Positions 45,521-56,340 of a stretch of DNA of 64,000 nt are shown here, in pieces (positions within the stretch are counted from its first letter, which is position 1; the number at the start of each line of letters is the position of its first letter). Source of the stretch: Trematomus loennbergii (taxonomy: Eukaryota; Chordata; Actinopteri; Perciformes; Nototheniidae). Position numbers and translations under genes: made by a program. Under the pieces are notes generated by a model. That model was not told the DNA's origin, ran no database searches, and was given only the letters and a program-made list of their open reading frames with translations. The stretch covers positions 23,183,434 through 23,247,433 of the forward strand of contig JAAOOA010000033.1 in NCBI GenBank assembly GCA_012861695.1, read 5' to 3'.

Positions 45521-46129
45521 GAGACATGATGAGTGTGTAGTTTTAGTATTTAATGACATTATTCTCAGACTTGCCATAGTTCTTGGTTTGTACCACTGCT
45601 GCTCTGTACAGCTGAGTACTGGGGACCCACTGGGAGTCATGTGACTGGAGCAGGAGAGTAACACACGTCACACCTGCAGCCATGATGCTCCAGCTCAACG
45701 GGGGTTGAGTCTTTCAGCCCCACCTGTAAGAAGAGAAACAAAATAAATACGTATTCAGTTTGCTTTGTATTATTTATTTTAGGGTAACATTTTGGTTTAA
45801 TAACATTGTGCTATTTTAAGGAGTAAATAAGAAGTCATATATTTTTTCCTAAATGTTTTCTATACTTACAACTTCTTATACATACTGATATGAATTGATT
45901 TACTTTTATACTATGAACGAAGAAAAATGACTCTTTAACAACAGAACAGGAACAAAACACAACTGTGACCTCTGTGCAGCACACACAGACCAGTCAGTCA
46001 ATTTCTGAGGAGTAGCTAGTAACCTTGTGCTAGTTATATTAAAGTTTATGTTTTACTATTGGCTGTGTCTAACCTGTCTAAAATGAGCCGAATCCCCAGG
46101 AACATGTTTAACGAGACGGTAACTATAAT
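45521..46129. other. Intergenic DNA, nothing recognised
   Basis: AT-rich stretch between two MITE-like elements with no supportable feature. Confidence 0.5.
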
Positions 46130-47135
46130 GTATAAAAATAATGTATTGAAGTCAATGGAGAGAGAAAACGTATCTTTCGATCCCGTTTGAATTGTGCCAT
46201 GAATTACACATATGATGTTTGTCAATCTTAAAAAATGATTTCCATGTCAAAAAAGTAACAGTTTGTCGTAAAACTGTTGAAATATAAGACTATGAAAAAT
46301 ACGCGAAAGACTACAAATCCCAGAGTCGCGTAAGTGATGTCACAATTGTTTTCCTCCACTAAGAGATAGCTAAGATCAGTGCCATATAGATATAATCTAT
46401 CTATATGGCGCTGGCTAAGATAAGATAACTTTAACAAGATGTCTGTGTGCTTAGTACCAGGTTGTTATCATACCAGCAATGGGTCTTGCTTGTTCTTTCG
46501 CTTCCCGTCTGATGAAAGGACCAGGAATGTCTGGATCAAGCTAGCTAGTAGCTAGCACGTTAGTTAGCATTACAGCCTTGTAATTTTTATTAGCCTTAAC
46601 ATGAAGTAACATTAAGTAACCCAAAATGTTAAACAGTAAGAGTAGTAGTCATATTTCGTGAACCCTTTGAATAGTACTGTCACCGGTGTGATCATTCTAT
46701 AATACACAATTTAATCCCGGGGGAGAAATGCTAACGCTAACGCCAGCATCGGCGATCTTCTCTACTTCATGCTATCTGCACAAATGGTTGACATTAAACA
46801 TTAAAAAGACCAGGCAGTTCAGAGAGAATCAAAGGAAGGCAGGCAGGCAGCTTTGCATGACATTCTTCAGAACGTGTTTCATTGTGGTGATAGTGAGGGT
46901 AGTCAATCGTTTTGTTGACAAGACAGTAGTGACGGCCATCTTGGTGACGTGTGTTGTTCTGTGAGACCAGAGATGTAGTTCATTGAGCGTTTCACACAAA
47001 CAAATGTGTTTTTTTTTTTTACTTGCAAAATTATCTTTTAAATTGACAAACATATGTGTAATTCGTTGCACAATTCAAACGGGGTCGAAAGATAATCTTT
47101 CTCTCTCCATTGACTTCAATACATAATTTTTCCGA
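46130..47135 (+). mobile_element. Foldback-like element with THAP-domain start (P-element-like)
   Basis: Imperfect inverted ends of roughly 90-180 bp pair 46130-46230 with 47040-47135; shared words are 'tgtattgaagtcaatggaga' and 'ccgtttgaattgtg'. Weaker pairing continues inward ('gactacaaatcccagag' against 'gaactacatctctggt'). Just inside lies a THAP-type coding start. Together these suggest a deleted P-element-like DNA transposon. No target duplication was found. Confidence 0.6.
46439..46547 (+). pseudogene. THAP zinc-finger N-terminus, truncated
   Basis: ATG at 46439 gives MSVCLVPGCYHTSN, then FFRFPSDERTRNVWIKL. C-x(4)-C followed by F-x-F-P and a downstream W matches the first half of a THAP (C2CH) DNA-binding domain, found in P-element transposases and host THAP proteins. 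A stop follows after IKL, and the distal C..H, AVPTIF motif and transposase body are absent. An 11-bp-stem hairpin (46381-46409) precedes the ATG. Confidence 0.65.
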
Positions 47136-47154
47136 AATAAGGTCCCATGGAGGT

Positions 47155-47280
47155 CCACTCTATACAAAACGGAAAATTGAATGAAGTTGTTATCAAAAAA
47201 GGAAAAAGGCTGGTATTTTCGTTTTTTGGCTTTTGGTTTAAACGAAAATCAAACTGACAAAACGTACACGGACCATAGCT
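47155..47280 (-). repeat. Interspersed repeat TGGTCCGTGTACG, copy 2
   Basis: Minus-strand relative of 42363-42587: 47280 corresponds to its TGGTCC start, and the shared text includes GTTTAAACCAAAAGCC. A part of the middle is missing. Confidence 0.7.
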
Positions 47281-48064
47281 GCTCTGTGAGTAGTCAGGAC
47301 TTTCCACAATTATGATATTCTGTTTAAAACATAAAGACCTGTAAACAAAGATTTGTATAGGAATGCCTTTAAAGATCATTATAAACAATGTAAGGTTCAT
47401 ACATTGAACATTGACTTGTATATAGCTAGCTTAGCAACATTTTCACTGGTAAGTCAACTCTGTAGCACCTCATTGTCAACAGACTTGCATGATAATGTTT
47501 CTGAAACAGTCACAAGCAATACAGCGTTTAATCATAGCTGTATTATAGAGATATTAAGGTGATTTGCTAGGTTACCATTAGTTTTTTTTGCTAATAGCTA
47601 CCGCGGTGTTAACTCTGCTGCTAGTTAGCACTCATCAGTTTACCTATTGTAGCCATGCTCAGCTTTCGGATGGGCAAAGTGGATTCAGACCCCCATCACT
47701 GCTGCACAGATTTTGGCTCTATATGACTCAAAAGTGCAAGAAGACAGCAGAAACACTTTGCTGCAGTCCAATTTAGATGAAAGTTGCAATTTATTGTTCC
47801 AAGTCAAGCCTATCAAGTGCCGCTTATTTCGAAATCTAAAGTCAGAAATCAGAAATTAGGTGTTGATATGGTCAGTCAGCTAAATGTTTTTTCTTAGATA
47901 ATGCTAAATTGAAGAACACATTGTGTTAAAATCTTTACAACATCATACTTGACCCACAATTTTTAATTAAAAGCAGAAAAAACAAAGGTTGAAAATGAAT
48001 GGTTGAGAATTATTGATATAACATTATTGTTCATAATGTCATAAGCATGCTGAACTTCAAGAAG
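47281..48064. other. Intergenic DNA, nothing recognised
   Basis: No supportable gene or repeat. It ends in GAAG, one copy of the target duplication of the following LTR. Confidence 0.5.
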
Positions 48065-48991
48065 TGTTGGAGCAGAACACCTCTGCTACGCGCCGTTCGT
48101 TGGATGAGGCTGGATCTCTATTAAATTAAGAAAGGAATTGAAAACACCGGAATCAAAGTTATAACAAATTATCTGAGTTTACTTCTGGTAGGAAACCAAA
48201 CACATATACAAGTTATACAGAGTACTCGAGTACTCCGGGCTTCAGGCTTGTGATGCGGTTTTACAGGTAGACAGACCAGCTTTCAGAAAACGAGAAGTAT
48301 GGACTCCAGGTTTGTGATGCGGTTTACCGTCTTCTAGCACCAGCTTTCAACAAACCAGAAGCATTTTACACTCAAAAACATCAGTATTCATATCTATTTT
48401 TGGGGCGGAGATGGGTCGACTCTTCCTTCCCATTTTCCTCCCAAGCGAATCAGAGTTCCGTGAGGAGGAGCTGTGTAAGCTGATCACCTCCCCCAAGTGT
48501 CCTGACTGGCTGGATTCACTTCTAGTCGGGTTCAATAGTTCTTCACCAGAACTTGAAATTCCAAAGTTCCCTAAGGTCAAAAGTCAACCCCTATCTCCGA
48601 TTGAATCTTAACTCCATTCCTTTCCCATGAGTTCTTCACATAAACTATCCTCCTTCCGACATTTAAACCTTTCTGCATCTATTTAACGATGTCTTTAATG
48701 ACCTTAAAAAACAACATCTGTTCTTAGGGGTGATAAGGAGCGGTGTAATGTTGTCTTTAACGACCTTAATGACGACATCTGCTTTTAGGGGTGAAACAGG
48801 CAAGGTGTGTGTATGACACAAAATCTCTGGGTCAGTGAGTTTAAAAGTGAGAATAACATTCCTATATATATGATTACCCAAAACCGTTGTGATTACTTAA
48901 AACAGTTCAAACAATACATGTTCACTAAAATACAATTCAAAATAATACATGTTTACTTCAATACAGTGTAGAATCATATCTTTTTACTTCA
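48065..48991 (+). mobile_element. Solo LTR of the unclassified family, complete (copy 4)
   Basis: The 927-bp unit starts TGTTGGAGCAGAACACC and ends CATATCTTTTTACTTCA. A perfect 4-bp duplication, GAAG, lies at 48061-48064 and 48992-48995. It is the reference copy used to define the other four. No internal region remains. No promoter element could be placed with confidence. Confidence 0.9.
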
Positions 48992-48995
48992 GAAG

Positions 48996-49346
48996 TTAGC
49001 AGGGTGATCGATACTGTGGGTCGAAGAAAAAATAAGAAAGAACATTGAAAAGGTCACAGGTTCTAATGTTGTTGATGGTGACACTGCTTTTAGCTGAAGC
49101 ATCTGTCAAATACCTTGGCTCTGTGTTAGCCAAACGTCATGAGTGGGTGAGGCTTGAGGGGCGTTTACCAAGATCAAACACAAACACGCTCCTTAGCCAG
49201 AATTGAAACATTACTGGACATATAGGTAATAGGGACCCTGGCAGGAGTCCAGTCTTAGTTTGAGTGAGCCTGGTGTTCAGGATACCAGGGGCTGACGTTG
49301 TACCTTTTAAAAATAGCTTCACATTTCTCCAATTAAGATTGTTAGG
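48996..49346. other. Intergenic DNA, nothing recognised
   Basis: Contains a VKYLGSVLAK-like reading at about 49107 that faintly resembles a LINE RT piece but is too short to call. Confidence 0.5.
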
Positions 49347-49354
49347 GTTATTTG

Positions 49355-50039
49355 CAGTGGCGAACCGTCAGGGCCTTCAAGGTATTCAGAGAATACCCTG
49401 GAACACTCAGATAAAACAAACAAAAAATCGATTTAATTATATAAATAAAATGTATGTAAATGTATGTAAAATGAATAAATGAGAATCGCATCTGTGTTGT
49501 TGATCTGTAATATTACAGTGTTACGTTGATTTGTTTGTCCTTCTCGGTCCATGCACTACGCATTTCAGTGGTTTTGTGTTAGAAAAAAAAGCAACCAATC
49601 AGATATTTTTCTGGGTCTCTGGGTAGAATATCCTTCAACCAAGGTATTCTATATCCTTGATAGAATGCCCTGGCCATTGCACTGAATGAGAGCGTACCTT
49701 TGGATTGACAGTTTGATCAACCAATCATATATTGATTTGTAGCCAATGGGCGTATTCTTTCAGAGTTTACCTCGGTTCCAGGGTACTCTAGAAGGCCCGG
49801 TAGTTCACTGGCTCGAGACAGAGGATCTAGATAAATGCCATGAAGCAATTCATATGCCGTTTTATTGTTTTTAACGTTGAAATGGCAAGTGCAACAGGTG
49901 AAGATGATGTTGTTGCGGAATTGTTGTGAGTACCCTTTTCAAGACGACAATTCAGTGAAAAGACGGACATTATAACGGCGGCGGAGGGTGTGTGTGTGTC
50001 TACAGAAGGTCCATTTGTGATAGACACGGTTCGCCACTG
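49355..50039 (+). mobile_element. hAT element (CAGTGGCGAACCGT ends)
   Basis: CAGTGGCGAACCGT at the left and the same read from the right (ending at 50039). A perfect 8-bp duplication, GTTATTTG, lies at 49347-49354 and 50040-50047. Length 685 bp. It keeps a short coding start near its right end and repeated 'gaataccctgg/ccagggtact' words inside. A deletion derivative. Confidence 0.95.
49882..50035 (+). pseudogene. hAT transposase N-terminus remnant
   Basis: MASATGEDDVVAELL, then after a stop FSRRQFSEKTDII. The pattern 'F.R..F.EK..II' resembles the N-terminal segment of ZMYM1-like hAT transposases. Everything downstream is missing, as the element ends. Confidence 0.5.
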
Positions 50040-50047
50040 GTTATTTG

Positions 50048-51841
50048 TAATCTCCCCGTGAGAACTCATAGTCCTGTCTCATTTTAGATAGTTGAAAGTA
50101 TTGGATAGCTTTGTTTTAGACTGAGTTGTGTATTGTTTAAAGGATTTTGCATGGTACTGTTCATTAATACTCAGACCTTCTTGACCCCTAACCTTATCAT
50201 GCAATCCCCACTTTAATTATTTTGATGAAAGCACTGCCCTTGCTCTGCTTTTATTTATTTAAACGAATTTGTCAAATAAATCAATTTTAAATCAAATAAA
50301 TGTTGGCTGCAATCCATTTAGGTGAGCCAGCTGCAGGGCTCTGGTATTCTGCATGCTCTCTTGCTGTCACACTGAGACGTACCTAATAGCATTATTCCCA
50401 ACAGTGCTTGTCCTGCTTTGTCAGGAATAAGTCAAAAATATGTGACTTGGACAATGTGAGCAGAGTACAAAGCACTCTTTAGAATTTTATGCAACAGGAT
50501 TTGAAGTTTCCTTTATGTAAAGCCGTCTGCGTTTGTGGACAATGCATTCTGCATTAAAACACAACGCAATAGAGTGGTGCTTATGAAACATTTTCTTTAC
50601 GGCATCAAATACGTCAGTAAATACCCTACTAGGGAATGTCCATAGTTTCTACGTGTCATGTATAGGGCGGTTGCTAATGAGACTAAGTGAGACTACTAAA
50701 CGTCATCACGCTGAATACCAGTTTGCCTTTAGCTGAGCGGTGGTGATGTGCAGCTATGCCACCGTGTAGTTAGTTCATAGCCTAACGTTAGCTTTTTACT
50801 TTTTACTTCTGGCAATTGCATTTACGCTTAAAGAATCACAAAATGGAGTACTATTTGGAGATTATTCTGCTGAACAAAACTTGTTGTATCATAGATCAAC
50901 AAGTATCATAAACGGGTATCTGCCACAGAGCCTATTTTCTACAATGTTCCAAAATTCAATCGAAAAATACTATTGCTTTTAGTCGACGTAGCCCTGGGCT
51001 TATACAAATCGTAATTACTGTATCACTCTATTGGTTGCCTGCCCAAGCGGGAAAGTATGATGAGCAGGGAAGAGATCACATGGTCTTTGCCTACATTGTC
51101 TGAGTCTGCACTGCAATTTGCAAACTTTTATCATTGGCTGGGACGTTGTGTTCCTGACTTGACTTTTTCTTTCCAGCTCATTGTGGCTGTCAACTATGAC
51201 AATGGACGGGCAGCTCTGTACTGTTGCCACTCTACTTAGCTTTAATCAGGTCATGAAAATAAGTTGCAAACTCCCTCTGTGTCTTGCTCTTTTTCAGAAG
51301 AAGACCTTCTTGAATAATTGGTGGGGGGAGGGAGGCCAAAGCAGCAAGGCTTTTGAAGTTGTCTATTTCTTAGTACAGAGAAAATAATCTAAGCTGAGGA
51401 CGAAAAATAAATCCCTGGGCGGGTTGAACGAATATGGCTGTCTTCAGTAATAAAACATTGGATTTCTAAAGACAGGATTTCTTCTGAAGACAAACTCGCT
51501 GACTGTAACAAATGTGTTTGTTTCTCTGCCTGACTTTTAAACTGGAAGCAGAAAGGACTGAAAGATAACAACCTGTGTCAGTCAGCTGTGGGAAAAACAA
51601 CCTATAATGATTTGTGTCATCGCTGTGTGTTTTCATGAAGCCCTGGCTATGGACATTTGCAAGTCATGAGTCATTGAGAGGCATACGCATGGAGAGAACC
51701 ATAGAGAATGATTATTGGCTCTAATGAAAAGAGCTGTATTTCATTCTGCTTCCACTCAACCAGGAGGAAGAAAGGCATAAACAGGGTTCTTGCAGCTTTA
51801 ATTCTGTTGTGTTTTCCACAAGGACGTAAACCTTCTAAATC
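50048..51841. other. Intergenic DNA, nothing recognised
   Basis: No gene, repeat terminus or RNA gene could be supported over 1.8 kb. Short ORFs lack known motifs. Confidence 0.5.
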
Positions 51842-52013
51842 AATAGCAGCTAAGAAATAGCTTCACATCTCAATCAAAAGTGCTAAGTCTAAGTATTATC
51901 TGTCAGTTACCACAAAAAACCTGAATAATACTAGACAATTGGGAAAACCATTAATCGATATCCACCGGTGAAATCCGTAATGAGCTACCTCCTTGCCTTA
52001 CCACAGCATCCCC

Positions 52014-53129
52014 AGAACAAATGACCATATCTTCCCTTCTAAAAGGGTTAAATTAATAATCTTTATTCTCAAAGTAATGATAAACCTGTGAGTTGGATGT
52101 AGAAGTCAGAATCATATAGATGTTTTTTATTTTAAAGAAAATTCAGATTTTACATAGTAAAAACTGTAAAGTTATAGTGTCCGTCCAAAAATTATTTTTT
52201 ACTTATAGTGAAAACTACCCTTGGATGATGGTTAGTAGACTAAAAGCTTTAGGAATCCAAAGTACAACATATAGTAAGTACCCTGTATCAAGATTGATGC
52301 AAAACAAGTGAAATTTGACCTTTTTAGAGAGATTTAGCCAAAACCCCCACTTCTGGGGTCATTTGGGTGGATTTGACCTATCTCTGGCCCCCCTTGGTCG
52401 ATTTTGATGAATGAAATCTCTTTATAACCGCTAGAGCCAATGGAATCCAGGGAAAGTTATATACACACCAACACGTTAACAAATAAGGAGTGAGAGTGAC
52501 GCGTTACCAAAACCGGAAGCTGCTACACTCTGGTGGCTACCATTAGCAGCTAACTTTTCCGCTCCGATTTTTACATAAAAAATGGAATTATGGATTATAA
52601 ATAATTTTTTAAAAGGTACAGGTACATTACCAACCTATGGATCAACAGTTGTAGATATTTTTTTTTTCGTTTTAATGCCATTGAACACGTCTTTGACCTA
52701 ATTGACAGCTACGGTGAGATGATCTGCCGTAAAAGCTCCGTAAAGGTACGTGTTGTGATGTCTGTGTTTGCTTCCCCTGTCGCAAGTTCGGATCGCTCAG
52801 TGATGATACTATACCTAAATAATCAGTGGAGTCTCAGCTTTAATAGGCTATATTGTATGTGCAGCTACGATAAGTAATAAGGGTATCTTTATCTTGAATT
52901 GTGTGCCGCAGTGCGTTCGAATCTTTTCGCTCAGGGGTCATTTAGACCCTTCTTATGAGACTTGTGTTTTGTTTTGGTAAAAATGGTTCATATCTTCAGT
53001 TAGCTGAGATTCTTCCCGTTAATCTGGTGCTACACATTAATAGTTTCATAAATGTTAAGAAGCCCTGCGACATTATCTCGAAACAAAAAGGTGGGAGGGT
53101 CCAATGGGGGGACCGCCGTGCTTAAGAGG
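52014..53129. mobile_element. piggyBac-type MITE, second copy, left end lost
   Basis: Inverted relative of 34036-35221. The intact end reads GCTTAAGAGG and is followed by TTAA at 53130-53133, which belongs to the LINE word 'ccattaaggaggcggttg'. The other end is missing: similarity starts at 'ccagaacaaatgacc', about 40 bp short of the terminus. Confidence 0.87.
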
Positions 53130-53504
53130 TTAAGGAGGCTGTGTAAATTGCAGGCTGTTTTTAATATTATTCAGACTCAGCTCTCTGAACTAAAGCTTAT
53201 TTTTTAAATAATAACTATTTTAAAAAGCCAAAAAGACACCAGAGTGTTGTGTCTCGTCAAATGTGTTAGTTATGTTTATGTATTATGTCTGTAATTTTCA
53301 TGTTTTTTCACGTTTGGTCATGTCTGTTTATTTAGATCCTTCATCTAGTCAGTCTCTGTGTTTATTGTCATGTCTCGTTTTCCATTTCCTGTTTTATTTT
53401 GTACTTACCTCTTGTCTTTCATTTCAGGCCCTGTTTCTTCCTCCCCTTGTGTGTTTTTCCCGCCATCATCAGCGCCCTGGTTCCCGCCTCCAAGGCCCCT
53501 CCAC

Positions 53505-55114
53505 CAGTGTTCATTTTGGCAGCTGTTTTTGATTTAGTCTTAGTCTTAGTCTTTAGACGAAAATGGTTATTAGTTTTAGTCACATTTTAGTCATTTCTAT
53601 CCTTCATAGTTTTAGTCTAGTTTTAGTCGACGAAAACTCAAAACGTTTTAGTCAAGTTTTAGTCGACGAAAACTCAAAACGTTTTAGTCTACTTTTAGTC
53701 AATGAAAAATTACATTTTAGTCAACTTTTAGTCAAACATTTTTCTCTCTTTAAACCAATTCAGTTAGGCAAATACAGGTTTCTGACATTGTAATTAAGGT
53801 GACAGTATCAAGTGTTGAAATTCGTAAAGCAACATTTCACTCTCTTAACACTTTACTTGTGTAATATCTAGGGATGGGTATCGCTAAGGTTTTCTACGGT
53901 ACTGCTAGTCTTATCAATACTGCTTATCGATCCGGTACTTTAACGGTATTCTTGTATTTACTTTTTGTTATTTTTTTAAAGGAAAAAACTAACAAATTGT
54001 TAACCGAATTAATTGCTTTATTTAAATGTGAAATAAATGAAATATATATAATTATTTTTAAATATTGTACTGTACTTGAGTAAAATGTTGAGGTACTTGT
54101 ACTTTACTGGAGTATTTAAATGTTATGCTACTGTGTACTTCTACTCCACTACAGTTCATAGTTAAATGGTGTACTTCTACTCCACTACATGTATTTAATA
54201 CCTTTAGTTACTTTACAGATGTGGATGAATGATGTGAAATATAATCAAGTGTTAACTCAGACTTTAGTTCCACCTGGAGTAAATTCACAAGTTACCCTGC
54301 AGTATGCAAAGTCATTCAAACTAGCTGCACCTTTACCAGCTTTGAGAACACTTTAACGATCAATCATTATAAAACATATCATATATATTATTCTGAAATG
54401 GAACAATCTGCACAATGACTACTTTTACTGTCGCTACTTTAAATATATTTTGATGATCATACTTTGACTTGAGGAACTCTTTCTACACTATGGTATTTTT
54501 TTACTTAGCGACAAGATCTGAGTACTTCTCCCACCTCTGCACACCTGATGTGATAACGTTACTCGTAATTGGGGCAACAGAGCTACGAGTTAAGGAAGTC
54601 GAAATTGTGCATTTCTCCGACTGAATATGACGCCTTTTGGCCGGCTGTTTGGACAGACTACTCTACTCGTGTCAACGCGAAAACATGGCAAACGAGCTTT
54701 GTCCACATCGAGACTTGTAGAGTGTCTCTATACTCTCTGAACGCTCCGTCCCCGGCAGATCTCTGTGTGCCGCTGCAGCGTGTCTGTTAGGCCCCGCCCC
54801 CCACACAGAGAGGAGATCGCTCTTCTGGAGTGAAGAGAGCGGAAATAATGATATTGCAAGTTAGAAATGTAAGATGCATTTTGACAGACAAGACGGGCAA
54901 TTGGGGGGAAATACCCTGCATTTTGAATGTCCGATAGTCCACCATTAACACCTTAGTCCCGTCTCGTCTCGTCAACGAAAACTAAATATACATTTCGTCA
55001 AATTTTCGTTATCAAGAATCTATTTTTAGCTCGTCATCGTCTCGTCTTAGTCATGTAAAAAAGGTCGTTGATGAACATTTTTCGTCATAGTTTTCGTTGA
55101 CGAAATTAACACTG
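53505..55114 (-). mobile_element. Composite hAT element, copy 2
   Basis: The ends are the same as for 23460-25016 in opposite orientation. A perfect 8-bp duplication, CCCTCCAC, lies at 53497-53504 and 55115-55122, inside the Gypsy integrase. It contains the same nested MITE (54085-54539) at the same position. Confidence 0.93.
54085..54539 (+). mobile_element. Nested hAT MITE inside composite copy 2
   Basis: Counterpart of 24049-24500; its terminus 'gtacttctcccacctctg' ends at 54539. Confidence 0.75.
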
Positions 55115-55340
55115 CCCTCCACCACCCAGAATCATCGACGGGGCCCGGTATACACGGTCAAGAAGCTACTAGCGGTCCGCAAACGGGCCGAGGACATCAA
55201 TACCTGGTCGAATGGGAGGGATACGGTCCTGAGGAGCGCTTATGGGTAGCTCCCGCACTTATTATTGATAAGACTCTGATCAGGGACTTCCACGATCGTC
55301 GTCCTGATCAGCCTAGGCTGTCAGGAGTCGTCCCTAGAGG
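55115..55340 (+). pseudogene. Gypsy integrase C-terminus with chromodomain
   Basis: Reads [19 protein letters not shown], then after a frameshift near 55170 [16 protein letters not shown] and [19 protein letters not shown] followed by W is the chromodomain core that in chromoviruses guides integration by binding modified histone tails. The upstream LVPASKAPPPP (53475-53504 plus duplication) completes it. The rest of the integrase is deleted. Confidence 0.88.
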
Positions 55341-55350
55341 GGGGGGGTAC

Positions 55351-55961
55351 TGTTGTGTCTCGTCAAATGTGTTAGTTATGTTTATGTATTATGTCTGTTA
55401 TTTTCATGTTTTTTCACGTCTGGTCATGTCTGTTTATTTAGATCCTTCATCTCTAGTCAGTCTCTGTGTTTATTGTCATGTCTCGTTTTCCATTTCCTGT
55501 TTTATTTTGTACTTACCTCTTGTCTTTCATTTCAGGCCCTGTTTTCTTCCTCCCCTTGTGTGTTTTTCCCGCCATCATCAGTGTCTGCCCCGCCCCTGAT
55601 TGTTTCCACCTGTTCCCACTCACCTCATGTTTAAGTAGTCCTGTCTCTCCCCTGTCCTGTGTCAGTTCGTCTTGTTTGTTTCCCCGAATGGTCGTGCCAA
55701 GCCTCAGCTCAGAAAGAATCGCTTTCACTCATGTCAGGTTTTGTTGTTTTGTTAATTTTGTAGGCTTAAGTTTCTTTCTTAAGTTCTCTTTTTGTTATGC
55801 ATAGATTTGTCCTCCTTGTGAGCGCTTTTTGTTAATTCCAGTACCTACTCTGTTAAAAGGAATATCCTGATCTTTGAAATTAAAGATACTTTTTTTTACA
55901 TTTAAGACTTTGTCTCTGGGTCGTGCATTTGGGTCCATCAGTTTGTGTCGAGGTCCTGACA
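55351..55961 (+). mobile_element. 3' LTR of the chromodomain Gypsy
   Basis: TGTTGTGTCTCGTCAAATG to GAGGTCCTGACA. It shares its first ~230 bp with the broken 5' LTR and, in reverse, most of 38128-38483. Confidence 0.93.
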
Positions 55962-56143
55962 CAGAGACCGCTTTGGATATTGTTACTACGCAAGGAAAAG
56001 TACTTGAAGTGGTTGCCTGTTATAAATACCTTGGTATCTGGCTTGATGATTGCCTCTCTTTTAAACTTCAGGTCAATAATCTGCTTAAAAAGCTGAGGGT
56101 TAGGCTAGGTTTCTTTTTCAGAAACAAGTCCTGTTTCTCAGGG

Positions 56144-56340
56144 TCGGCGAGATCCAGAAGGCCGGACCAGTAACTGACTGGTGGTGGATCCCAGGGCCAC
56201 TTAACATCGCCGACATCGTAACAAGAGGAGCAACTCCTGAAGACCTGGGAGAGGGCTCAGAGTGGCAGAGGGGACCTCAGGACTGCTTCTTAAGCTCAAA
56301 TCACACTCTCTCGCAGACTTTTCCGGTGATTCTAAAGTAG
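56144..56340 (+). pseudogene. BEL/Pao RNase H-tail fragment
   Basis: Reads VGEIQKAGPVTDWWWIPGPL, then NIADIVTRGATPEDLGEGSE, then WQRGP. The 'WWWIPGPLNIADIVTRG' block corresponds to the end of RNase H in BEL elements, as NPADMASRG does at 28520-28550. It is from a different BEL family than the 23-31 kb element. Both sides are cut by LINE sequence. Confidence 0.8.

Larger units (their letters stand above)
53245..55961 (+). mobile_element. Chromodomain Gypsy, internally deleted
   Basis: Partial 5' LTR 53245-53472, then the last part of integrase (53473-53504 and 55115-55340, split by a hAT), a polypurine tract near 55336-55348, and a full 3' LTR 55351-55961 (611 bp, TGTTGTGTC...GGTCCTGACA). A 5-bp duplication, CAGAG, lies at 53240-53244 and 55962-55966 in LINE copy B. 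The rest of the LTR, gag and most of pol were deleted. Confidence 0.93.
51842..56143 (+). mobile_element. Rex1/CR1-like LINE copy B, in three pieces
   Basis: Pieces at 51842-52013 (linker between endonuclease and RT, matching 57410-57578 of copy C), 53134-53244 and 55967-56143 (RT region, matching 13164-13290 and 13291-13465 of copy A). A piggyBac copy separates the first two and a Gypsy element the last two. A block of LINE between linker and RT is gone at the piggyBac left side. Right of 56143 a BEL fragment begins. Confidence 0.85.
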
